A stretch of DNA of 39,452 bases, taken from the IMG/VR virus record IMGVR_UViG_3300027734_000010, positions 1 through 39,452 of that record; one strand, written 5' to 3'. Each line of letters opens with the position of its first letter. The first letter of the stretch is position 1. Shown in pieces: positions 31,401 through 37,178 of this stretch. A model generated the notes under the pieces. The model saw nothing but the letters and a program-made list of their open reading frames with translations, searched no databases and had not been told where the DNA came from. The translations under genes and the position numbers were made by a program. The DNA comes from a virus.

Positions 31401-31416
31401 TGTTTCACGTAAAACA
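31401..31416. promoter_or_regulatory. Second parS-like site (one mismatch)
   Basis: TGTTTCACGTAAAACA differs from the perfect site at 30968 by a single base in the right arm. Both sites are preceded by the same GGGGGTAAT, so the segment GGGGGTAATTGTTTCACGT (19 bases) is duplicated. The copies are 433 bp apart. Confidence 0.7.
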
Positions 31417-31425
31417 TACGGGAGT

Positions 31426-31480
31426 TTGTGAAAACTTTCACAAGGATTGACTTGACTTTAGGAATTAGACGTAGTAAGTT
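31426..31480 (+). promoter_or_regulatory. Operator-promoter module, copy 1
   Basis: The 18-bp palindrome TTGTGAAAACTTTCACAA (31426-31443) is followed after 8 bp by TTGACT (31452-31457), a 17-bp spacer and TAAGTT (31475-31480). The arms are eight bases with no mismatch. It drives the acidic gene at 31528. Two more modules with identical spacing follow downstream. Confidence 0.8.
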
Positions 31481-31527
31481 TATAAATGAGAGATGGGGCG
31501 ACCCAAAAAAGAGAAAAGGAATCAGAA

Positions 31528-31776
31528 ATGACCGAAAAGGAAATAATGGTAGAGTACCTATCGGAGAACGACTGGGAGGACGTGGGCGTAATCGAAATTG
31601 GCGAAAGTCTATACCTAACGCTACGTCAGGAGAATTGGAATGTAGCCGTTAGTTTTATGGCTAAGGGATTAGCACAATTTCTAGACGGTGACTATGAATT
31701 GGTAGATGTAAGTAAAATGATTTCACCTATTGACGGTAAAGCGGTTAGCATTACCCTAGAAGTAGTATCTAACTAG
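31528..31776 (+). CDS. Small acidic protein, possible anti-defence factor
   Basis: 82 residues from ATG 31528, with AAAGGA upstream; an open frame beginning earlier lies in the promoter leader. Strongly acidic (about 14 Asp/Glu against 4 Lys/Arg), with alternating strands and helices (MVEYLSENDWEDVGVIEIGE). No family is recognised. Its private operator-promoter module is shared in design with ArdA's, and its acidity would suit a DNA mimic. Confidence 0.7.
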   Translation: MTEKEIMVEYLSENDWEDVGVIEIGESLYLTLRQENWNVAVSFMAKGLAQFLDGDYELVDVSKMISPIDGKAVSITLEVVSN

Positions 31777-31784
31777 GAGGAGAA

Positions 31785-31919
31785 ATGAAAATGGATAAAG
31801 TACGAACAATTTACAGTCGCAAAACTCGAACTTGGTTCGTTCGTGGAATTGAGTTTTCTAGTAAACTTGACGCTTACCGCTACGCCAACACGCTACGGAC
31901 AAAGAACACAACGGTATGA
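31785..31919 (+). CDS. 44-residue basic protein
   Basis: Preceded by a strong GGAGGAGA ribosome site. Basic, with IYSRKTRTWFVRGIEFSSKLDAYRYAN, a strand-turn-helix pattern like small DNA- or RNA-binding proteins. The stop overlaps the next start as ATGA. Its function is unknown. Confidence 0.65.
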   Translation: MKMDKVRTIYSRKTRTWFVRGIEFSSKLDAYRYANTLRTKNTTV

Positions 31920-32098
31920 CCGCTACGGAATTGGCAAAACACTTAGGCAAGAACGGGGAGTACCGTATCAACGGGCTAGGCGTGATGGTGACGGTAGTAG
32001 ATGCAAGAATGAGATTTGGAGAAATGGATTTTAAGATTACCCCATTGACCGGAACCGGAGAAATTTGGACACGGGCTAGTGGAGTGAAACTAGACTAA
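31916..32098 (+). CDS. Hypothetical 60-residue protein
   Basis: The N-terminus MTATELAKHLGKNGEYRING resembles a short helix-turn segment, followed by beta strands (GVMVTVVDARMRFG). Coupled by ATGA to the preceding gene. No family is recognised. Confidence 0.65.
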   Translation: MTATELAKHLGKNGEYRINGLGVMVTVVDARMRFGEMDFKITPLTGTGEIWTRASGVKLD

Positions 32099-32099
32099 G

Positions 32100-32154
32100 T
32101 TGTGAAAAGTATCACAAGGATTGACTTGACTTTAAAAATAAAACGTAGTAATCT
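32100..32154 (+). promoter_or_regulatory. Operator-promoter module, copy 2
   Basis: TTGTGAAAAGTATCACAA (32100-32117), 8 bp, TTGACT (32126-32131), 17 bp, TAATCT (32149-32154). It drives the ArdA gene. A further GGTTAG-AAAA-CTAACC palindrome at 32162-32177 overlaps the expected transcription start. Confidence 0.8.
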
Positions 32155-32197
32155 AAAAATAGGTTAGAAAACTAACCCTAACGAAAGAGAGAATGAA

Positions 32198-32575
32198 ATG
32201 GACGTATCAAAGTTTGTAGAGGACGGAGTTATCCCCTACACGGTATTAGAGGGCAAGACTACGGGAGAGCAATCCCTAATCCTAGCCCTATGCCTTGAGG
32301 AGATGGGCGAGGACGTGGGAATGATTTGCGCCTACTATGAGAACATCGCCACCGTATCAGATATTGACCTACGGGAATTGATTGACGAGGCAGAGGGGTG
32401 CTACGAAGGGGAGTATGATTCATACACCGAATTTGCGGAGCAATTGGTAGACAATATCGGTGTGCTTGACGGAATGCCCGAAAACTTACGGTACTATTTT
32501 GACTACGAAAAGTTTGGGCGGGATTTGCGCCACGACTATTGGGAGCAAAACGGCTACTACTTTAGGAATAACTAA
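32198..32575 (+). CDS. ardA: ArdA-type antirestriction protein (short form)
   Basis: 125 residues, very acidic. The C-terminal half has the ArdA signature: YDSYTEFAEQLVDNIGVLDGM, PENLRYYFDYEKFGRDLRHD and a final Tyr/Phe-rich tip. ArdA proteins are DNA mimics that inhibit Type I restriction enzymes. Classical ArdA is about 165-180 residues with three domains; here the N-terminal domain seems missing. It has its own operator-promoter module, which fits rapid early expression on entry. Confidence 0.85.
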   Translation: MDVSKFVEDGVIPYTVLEGKTTGEQSLILALCLEEMGEDVGMICAYYENIATVSDIDLRELIDEAEGCYEGEYDSYTEFAEQLVDNIGVLDGMPENLRYYFDYEKFGRDLRHDYWEQNGYYFRNN

Positions 32576-32582
32576 CAGGAGT

Positions 32583-32637
32583 TTGTGAAAAAGTTCACAA
32601 AGATTGACTTGACTTTACCGATAGGCTAGACTACTGT
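32583..32637 (+). promoter_or_regulatory. Operator-promoter module, copy 3
   Basis: TTGTGAAAAAGTTCACAA (32583-32600), 8 bp, TTGACT (32609-32614), 17 bp, TACTGT (32632-32637). It drives the 252-residue gene at 32699. Confidence 0.8.
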
Positions 32638-32698
32638 AGGTATACAGGAGATAGCCCTAACGGGAAGTCTAAACAAAAAGAGAAAAGAGAGTATTAAA

Positions 32699-33457
32699 AT
32701 GTTTGACAAGAATGAAGAATACAAAAAGCCGGAATTTGATACGCTAGAAATTGAAGTGTACCTGACTACGGGGCAATCGGAGATAATTCGCCGGTACTTG
32801 GGATTGATTAAAGGTATCGGTGGAGTCACCTATCAGGGAGCCTTGTGGAACGATGACCGAAGTACCCTTACTTTCCTAGCCCCTAAACTTTCGGAAATCG
32901 TGACCGCACTAAAGGGTATCAATATTGACAGTTTGGAGGAATGGGAGCGGAAAAGTATCAAGAATAAGATTACTCGCACCGTCAATGCTCTAGAGGCTAA
33001 GGTATCGGAGCGTTGGGCAGTCAATAAAAACTACTACGATTCATCGGTACGCCGATTGAGGGAATACACCGAAAGGGAGCCAATCCCCTACACGCCGGTA
33101 CTAGTCTGTGGGCAGTATGGATTTAAGTGGGAGGCACATCAGGAGGGGCGTAATGTGTACCTATCCTATGTGACTATTGCCCCCGTACCCTTTATCTCAC
33201 TTGACGGTACGCCTACGATTGAGTGGGTATGTGACAATGAGGGGTTTTACCTTTCGTTGGGTAGTGGCAACGATAAGAGGGAGAAAAACGAAAACCGATT
33301 TGGTACGGTGGAAACCGCTATCGAACGGGGCAAGGCTATGATTGAAGGCTATATCGCTATGGCACTAGAGAAGGAGCAGAAGTCTCGCCAAGAAGCAATT
33401 GTCAAATTGGCAGAAATTGAAACGGACGCCTTTATCAAGGTACAACAAATCGCCTAA
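32699..33457 (+). CDS. Hypothetical 252-residue protein
   Basis: Mixed alpha/beta: an N-terminal beta domain (LEIEVYLTTGQSEIIRRYLG), a helical middle (WERKSIKNKITRTVNALEAKV), a beta-rich stretch with many Tyr/Trp near 135-200, and a terminal charged helix (GKAMIEGYIAMALEKEQKSR). It is the largest gene of this block and has a private operator-promoter. No family is recognised. Being under the same control as ArdA suggests a takeover, anti-defence or immunity function. Confidence 0.75.
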   Translation: MFDKNEEYKKPEFDTLEIEVYLTTGQSEIIRRYLGLIKGIGGVTYQGALWNDDRSTLTFLAPKLSEIVTALKGINIDSLEEWERKSIKNKITRTVNALEAKVSERWAVNKNYYDSSVRRLREYTEREPIPYTPVLVCGQYGFKWEAHQEGRNVYLSYVTIAPVPFISLDGTPTIEWVCDNEGFYLSLGSGNDKREKNENRFGTVETAIERGKAMIEGYIAMALEKEQKSRQEAIVKLAEIETDAFIKVQQIA

Positions 33458-33526
33458 TCTCCTTTGGGCAGTAGGGTGGGGGAGCAATCCCCTGCCCTAC
33501 CTGAAGGGATAGAAAGAAAGAAAAAA

Positions 33527-33760
33527 ATGATTAAGTACGGGAGATTGTACGCCGGACTAGCCGTAGGATTTGGGGTGTGGGCATTGACCTATCGCCACCT
33601 GACCCTACGAATGGATAATGTGATGTGGTGTGAGGACTGTTATAGTTATGCAACGGTGCTACACCTGAAAGAGATGTTGGTAAGTGCAGTACCGGCAACG
33701 CTGGCTATGCTGGCAACAACTAAGATAATGTCTATCTTGGATAAGAAAAGGAGAAAGTAA
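33527..33760 (+). CDS. Small two-span membrane protein
   Basis: 77 residues from ATG 33527; an upstream extension has no better start. Hydrophobic segments near 7-22 (YAGLAVGFGVWALTY) and 50-70 (MLVSAVPATLAMLATTKIM) flank a loop with CEDC. The C-terminus is KKRRK, so it is probably cytoplasmic. It may act in superinfection exclusion; function is not shown. The stop overlaps the next start as TAATG. Confidence 0.65.
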   Translation: MIKYGRLYAGLAVGFGVWALTYRHLTLRMDNVMWCEDCYSYATVLHLKEMLVSAVPATLAMLATTKIMSILDKKRRK

Positions 33761-34008
33761 TGAAAGTATCAGACGTAATCAAAATGATGGAGACAAACTA
33801 CAAGCCTGATGATGAACTTGTAATCCTATGGTGGGATAGGGAATGGGTTGAGAATTCACTTGACCCTACTATCTTGGATGAGGAAGAATGGAATGAGGCT
33901 ATCGCCCTAGCAGATGGAGCAGTAGGCGAAAGCGAACACTTGCAGAGCCGTATCGGTGATGTGATTACAGATGTAGTAAATGAATACTTAACACAAGGAG
34001 AGAAATAA
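33760..34008 (+). CDS. Small acidic protein
   Basis: 82 residues with a net charge strongly negative (VEEEW-like clusters such as ILDEEEWNEAIALAD). Coupled on both sides by TAATG. No family is recognised. It may be another DNA-mimic or host-takeover protein. Confidence 0.65.
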   Translation: MKVSDVIKMMETNYKPDDELVILWWDREWVENSLDPTILDEEEWNEAIALADGAVGESEHLQSRIGDVITDVVNEYLTQGEK

Positions 34009-34169
34009 TGAGTAAGGATTTTGACGGAACTAATTGGATTACCGTGAGGTTTATGGCGGAGGTTGAGGTGATGGCAGAGGAGGCTGATGACGCTATCTAC
34101 CACGCACGGCTGGCTATGAAAGACTACGACTTTAGTGACTGCTACGCAGAGATTGTGGAGGAGGACTAA
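34008..34169 (+). CDS. Small acidic protein (53 residues)
   Basis: One strand followed by a helix (ITVRFMAEVEVMAEEADDAIYHARLA) and an acidic end. It exactly fills the gap between two genes with TAATG overlaps. No family is recognised. Confidence 0.65.
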   Translation: MSKDFDGTNWITVRFMAEVEVMAEEADDAIYHARLAMKDYDFSDCYAEIVEED

Positions 34170-34402
34170 TGGATACGCAAGAGATTATGCTCTACCCTGT
34201 TATTGCACGATATAACGACACGGGGGTAGAGTTTGGTACTTATGTTGGTTATTTTCCTCACTTTTTTGTAGATGTGCCTGTGGAGATTTGCGATACCGTT
34301 TTTTGGTGGAGTGACGATGTGCCTCACGATGGTATGGATATGGACGATGCCGTGCTGGTGAGACTTAACGGGCAACCTACGCTAGTAAAGGTGGAGGTAT
34401 GA
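34169..34402 (+). CDS. Hypothetical 77-residue acidic protein
   Basis: Beta-rich with many aromatic residues (TYVGYFPHFFVDVPVEICD) and a closing RLNGQPTLVKVEV strand. Coupled at both ends. No family is recognised. Confidence 0.65.
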   Translation: MDTQEIMLYPVIARYNDTGVEFGTYVGYFPHFFVDVPVEICDTVFWWSDDVPHDGMDMDDAVLVRLNGQPTLVKVEV

Positions 34403-34551
34403 TGTTCACCGATGAGTTTGTAGAAGTCTGTTTTATCTGCCTACGGAGCGTGGAGTGGGGTAGCGGTAAGTATGTGAACCGTGTCCCCGCCTTTAGAGCA
34501 CCTGATGAGCCTAACGCCTATATCTGCGCAGACTGTGATGTGGTGGACTAA
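34399..34551 (+). CDS. 50-residue zinc-ribbon protein
   Basis: CFIC at about 11-14 and CADC at about 43-46 form a likely zinc site. GTGGAGGT upstream is a good ribosome site. Overlaps are ATGA before and TAATG after. Confidence 0.7.
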   Translation: MMFTDEFVEVCFICLRSVEWGSGKYVNRVPAFRAPDEPNAYICADCDVVD

Positions 34552-34760
34552 TGACTACCTACCTATCAGTCACGGGATTCTTTAGGTTCGCCTGTGAGCC
34601 GTGCCGTAAGGCTGAAAGATGTACCTTTGGGTGTGGACGGGAGCCTGACACGCTCTGTGAGCCTTGCTACGGCAAGACTTACCCTACGGGATATCAGCCC
34701 GTTATCGGTATCGAAGATGAGCCGGACTGTCTGTGTGATGACTGTGGAGATTTGTTCTAA
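34551..34760 (+). CDS. Cysteine-rich zinc protein (69 residues)
   Basis: Ten cysteines in knuckle-like pairs: CEPC, CTFGC, CEPC and CLCDDC. It probably binds two zinc ions. Coupled to both neighbours by TAATG. Its function is unknown. Confidence 0.7.
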   Translation: MTTYLSVTGFFRFACEPCRKAERCTFGCGREPDTLCEPCYGKTYPTGYQPVIGIEDEPDCLCDDCGDLF

Positions 34761-34945
34761 TGGAGAATGAATACCGAGTCACTTTTGTGTACCCCTATGT
34801 GACCATTAGCACTACGGTGTGGACTACCTCTGAAGATGAGGTGGAGATTAGGGATATCGCCTTACGAACGATTGAAAGCGAAACCGGATTCACGGTTGAG
34901 GCTGCCGATTGGGAAGTAAGGGGCTGGGCACTTACCTCTGACTAA
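34760..34945 (+). CDS. Hypothetical 61-residue protein, end of the rightward block
   Basis: An acidic alpha/beta protein (VTISTTVWTTSEDEVEIRD) of the small stand-alone type common in phage early regions. Its end overlaps the end of the oppositely oriented gene by 4 bases, so the two blocks converge with no room for a separate terminator. Confidence 0.65.
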   Translation: MENEYRVTFVYPYVTISTTVWTTSEDEVEIRDIALRTIESETGFTVEAADWEVRGWALTSD

Positions 34946-35286
34946 CCACCGGCTACTCTGTGAGATGTGGCAAGGGTTCGTAAGCCGTCTAATCGGGCTT
35001 GTGTGGCTCTCAAAACATCTCGCAGGGTAGTTAGGTTGTTGGTGGCGATAGTGCTGGTGAGGCGCAGTTCTGAAGTTTGAGCGTTGGCTAAGTCCTCCAC
35101 CTGGTCTATCGTGACCTTAGAGAGAGCCGTAGCCCGTGCCTTTAGTCGGGATTGGCTGAACGCAGACTTGTAAGCGTTATCTGCCCTAGCCTGTTCGATG
35201 GAAGCGGAACGGATTTCCTCTACAAGACTTTCTAGGTCTGATAGGCAACGCTCTATTTCGTTATGGATTTGTACGGGACTAAGCAT
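34942..35286 (-). CDS. Helical coiled-coil protein, end of the second leftward block
   Basis: 114 residues, nearly all helical with heptad Leu/Ile (IERCLSDLESLVEEIRSASI and LTTLRDVLRATQARLDGLRT). No family is recognised. The start overlaps the resolvase gene by 8 bases. Confidence 0.7.
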   Translation of the reverse strand: MLSPVQIHNEIERCLSDLESLVEEIRSASIEQARADNAYKSAFSQSRLKARATALSKVTIDQVEDLANAQTSELRLTSTIATNNLTTLRDVLRATQARLDGLRTLATSHRVAGG

Positions 35287-35617
35287 TAGTTTCCTTTAGG
35301 AGTAGGAGCAATACATCATACGGGATTACAACATAACTTTCGGACACGCCCTTGCCACGCTTTTTGACTAGGCACGCCCCGAAACGGGTCTTGGCATTGA
35401 CCATCTCAACCTTGAGTTCGGACAGGAAGGTGGGTAGGTCTATCTTGGCGTGGTTCTTAGCCTCTATCGTCCACCCCTCTAGCCCCCTGATATCGCCTCT
35501 ATCGTCTTGTCTGCCAGCCCCGTACATACGCTCTACCTTTGGGAAGCCAGCCTCATTGAGAGCCTTTACGATGTCTCGCTCGTACTGTGAGCCTTTGGCT
35601 TTGTTCTTAGTTGTCAT
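35279..35617 (-). CDS. Holliday-junction-resolvase-like nuclease (PD-(D/E)XK)
   Basis: 112 residues with the archaeal Hjc-type/phage resolvase layout: GSQYERDIVKALNEAGF with the first Glu, then RGDIRGLEGWTIEAKNH holding the Asp and the E-x-K pair, and a closing strand-helix. Such enzymes cut four-way junctions or branched DNA. It fits with ERF, SSB and the Cas4-like exonuclease as a self-contained recombination set, and could also trim branches before packaging. Confidence 0.8.
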   Translation of the reverse strand: MTTKNKAKGSQYERDIVKALNEAGFPKVERMYGAGRQDDRGDIRGLEGWTIEAKNHAKIDLPTFLSELKVEMVNAKTRFGACLVKKRGKGVSESYVVIPYDVLLLLLKETNA

Positions 35618-36023
35618 TGTGGTCTTTCTCGCAGGTGTGCCGGAGAGTGGCAGGTAGTGGGCAGTCGTACTTATCCCGTATCCCTTTCGCCAGCATTATG
35701 TCTAGTTCTGAGGCTGTTGCCGTGAGCATAAAGCCGTGACGGGTTGCCCAATCGGGGTGAGCCGTGAGCCAAGAATGGCAGTTGCGGCAAAGGCTTGTAT
35801 ACAAATCGGGAATGAGGTGTGCCCCCGGTTTGCGCCCCCTGGGAATAATCTCGTGGACATCTACCGCCGTGAAGTCACAGCCGACACCCAGGAGAGATGC
35901 TTCACAAAATGGGATTAAGTCTAACTGTGCTTTCACAAGTTCACGACGGACAGGAGCCTCCCGCCTACGCTTCTTGCTAACGGGATTGAGCCCCTTAGTT
36001 CGTTTGAGTGGAGTTCGCTTCAC
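35607..36023 (-). CDS. HNH nuclease
   Basis: 138 residues. The basic N-terminus (MKRTPLKRTKGLNPVSKKRRR) is typical of phage HNH proteins. The core is CEASLLGVGCDF, VDVHEIIPRG with the catalytic His, and LCRNCHSWLTAHP as the closing part of the fold. It overlaps whiB by 29 bases. The role could be in recombination (NinG-like) or packaging. Confidence 0.8.
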   Translation of the reverse strand: MKRTPLKRTKGLNPVSKKRRREAPVRRELVKAQLDLIPFCEASLLGVGCDFTAVDVHEIIPRGRKPGAHLIPDLYTSLCRNCHSWLTAHPDWATRHGFMLTATASELDIMLAKGIRDKYDCPLPATLRHTCEKDHNDN

Positions 36024-36246
36024 GCCGTTTACGCCTTATCCTATCACGATTGCGGAATGAAGTTCCACCCCACCAGCCCTCCTCAAAGTTGGCGATGGCA
36101 AACTCCCTACAATCGTCCATGATGGCGCAGGTCTGACAGACAGCCTGAATGTCGGGGTCGGGGTCAATCTCCTGGAAGGTGTCGGGGTCGTACCGAACGA
36201 ACAGGTTAGGGTCTAGCCCCAAGCACGCTGCCAAGTCTCTACGCAT
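35995..36246 (-). CDS. whiB: WhiB-family iron-sulfur transcription factor
   Basis: 83 residues with four cluster cysteines at 8, 37, 40 and 46 (C-x28-C-x2-C-x5-C), then the EGWWGGTS turn and a basic RNRDRIRRKRRE tail for DNA contact. WhiB proteins are confined to actinobacteria and their phages, where they bind the primary sigma factor and alter host transcription. The first spacing is longer than in most. No ribosome site precedes the ATG; its promoter places the transcript start near the ATG, indicating a leaderless mRNA. Confidence 0.92.
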   Translation of the reverse strand: MRRDLAACLGLDPNLFVRYDPDTFQEIDPDPDIQAVCQTCAIMDDCREFAIANFEEGWWGGTSFRNRDRIRRKRREANSTQTN

Positions 36247-36249
36247 ATA

Positions 36250-36283
36250 CTAGTATTGTACTAGCATTTGTAGAGATTGTCAA
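36250..36283 (-). promoter_or_regulatory. Near-consensus whiB promoter overlapped by a palindrome
   Basis: On the minus strand TTGACA (36278-36283), a 17-bp spacer and TACAAT (36255-36260). The palindrome CTAGTA-CAA-TACTAG (36250-36264) covers the -10 box exactly. The ATG begins 9 bases after the -10. A repressor or WhiB itself could bind here. Confidence 0.8.
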
Positions 36284-36501
36284 TCATTTAACTCCAAGTA
36301 GCCAAGACCGTCTGTTTCCCACTCAGCCTCGTTGCCTACACGCATGTAGACTAGGCACGGGTCGCCACCCTGCTCAAAGGCTTCGCCTTCGGAATCAGCG
36401 ATAGGGCCTCCATCGTGGGTTTCACAGAATGGTAGTGAGGCATAGCCATGCTCCACCCCGTAGCGTATCCATTGTTCTCTGGTCAAGTTAATAATCTTCA
36501 C
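36280..36501 (-). CDS. Small actinophage-type hypothetical protein
   Basis: 73 residues from GTG 36501, with GAAGGAGG at good distance. Contains FCETHDGGPIADSEGEAFEQGGDPC, a Cys/His-rich motif (shown in two parts of one loop) familiar in small actinophage proteins, possibly zinc-binding. Its function is unknown. The stop lies beside the whiB promoter. Confidence 0.7.
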   Translation of the reverse strand: MKIINLTREQWIRYGVEHGYASLPFCETHDGGPIADSEGEAFEQGGDPCLVYMRVGNEAEWETDGLGYLELND

Positions 36502-36878
36502 TACCAGCCTCCTTCACAGCCGTTTTGGTCAGGCACATATCCACTGCTGTTAATACGGGTAGCGATATACACTTGCTCTTCCTTACTTGCCAAACCTGGA
36601 TGCGGCGCAAATTGTAGCCCGCCATATTCTTCCCAGACTACTCTGGATATCCCTAGCCCACCTGCGAAGGTCAAACCGCTCATCTTCCAATCGCCGTGGG
36701 TTTCGCACCATGCCACCTTCTCCCATTTCGATACGGTTAGTGAATCCACTAGAGTTGTTGATGTAGTTGAAGTAATCGCCAACGCTGAATGTGTAGGGCT
36801 TGTAATAGGTTTCTTCGGGGTGTGCGAGGGCATCACAAACAGCGCAAGGCTGGTGATGAGGGCCGTTATGAGTCTCAT
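36501..36878 (-). CDS. Secreted Rpf-like transglycosylase (cell-wall lysozyme)
   Basis: 125 residues. Residues 1-16 are a hydrophobic signal sequence or anchor. A Ser/Thr linker follows, then the Rpf/transglycosylase-like domain: KWEKVAWCETHGDW with the catalytic Glu59, FAGGLGISRVVWEEYGG, and ASKEEQVYIATRI. The family cleaves peptidoglycan glycan strands and in actinobacteria resuscitates dormant cells. It sits in the regulatory/recombination block, not with the endolysin, so a role other than final lysis is likely. Confidence 0.85.
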   Translation of the reverse strand: MRLITALITSLALFVMPSHTPKKPITSPTHSALAITSTTSTTLVDSLTVSKWEKVAWCETHGDWKMSGLTFAGGLGISRVVWEEYGGLQFAPHPGLASKEEQVYIATRINSSGYVPDQNGCEGGW

Positions 36879-37057
36879 TAGTCACCTATAATCTCCAATT
36901 TAGGTACTTCCGGTTCTGGCACGGGCACAAGGGGAGCCAACTTGTCGGCTAAGTCCTTGTAGATAACCCGCTCTGTCTCTGGTAGCCGTGTGTCATGCGC
37001 CGCCCAGAGTAGGGCATTGATGATGACGATTAGGGCATCTGCGTTAAGGCTGAACAT
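36878..37057 (-). CDS. Hypothetical 59-residue protein
   Basis: ATG 37057 has AAGGAG 4-5 bases upstream, and the stop overlaps the Rpf-like start as TAATG. An N-terminal hydrophobic helix (ALIVIINALLWAAHD) is followed by a Pro/Glu-rich tail. No family is recognised. Confidence 0.65.
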   Translation of the reverse strand: MFSLNADALIVIINALLWAAHDTRLPETERVIYKDLADKLAPLVPVPEPEVPKLEIIGD

Positions 37058-37178
37058 CAGGCTCCTTTTGAAATGAAGTTAGTTTCTGTTTGTCTGACGG
37101 ACAACGATGTACTACTTCTGTGGCTATCGCTGTCACGATTTGCTTACAACGGGGACACTTCCATTTGATTTGTCTCAC
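37044..37178 (-). CDS. 44-residue basic zinc-knuckle protein
   Basis: GTG 37178 overlaps the previous stop as GTGA. CPRC at about 8-11 and an HRC motif near 24-26 suggest a metal site. The rest is basic. It overlaps the next gene by 14 bases. Confidence 0.6.
   Translation of the reverse strand: MRQIKWKCPRCKQIVTAIATEVVHRCPSDKQKLTSFQKEPDVQP

Noticed and set aside
31826-31845. CGAAC/GTTCG pair in the 44-residue basic gene as another SOS box
   Set aside because: The spacing between half-sites is 3 bases, not 4, and it lies inside coding sequence.
31426-32637. Three similar repeats considered as a CRISPR array
   Set aside because: The copies are 480-670 bp apart with genes between, and each is tied to -35/-10 boxes. 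They are promoter modules, not CRISPR repeats.
36583-36885. 100-codon minus-strand frame over the Rpf-like gene
   Set aside because: It overlaps the well-supported Rpf-like gene in another frame and has no domain or coupling.
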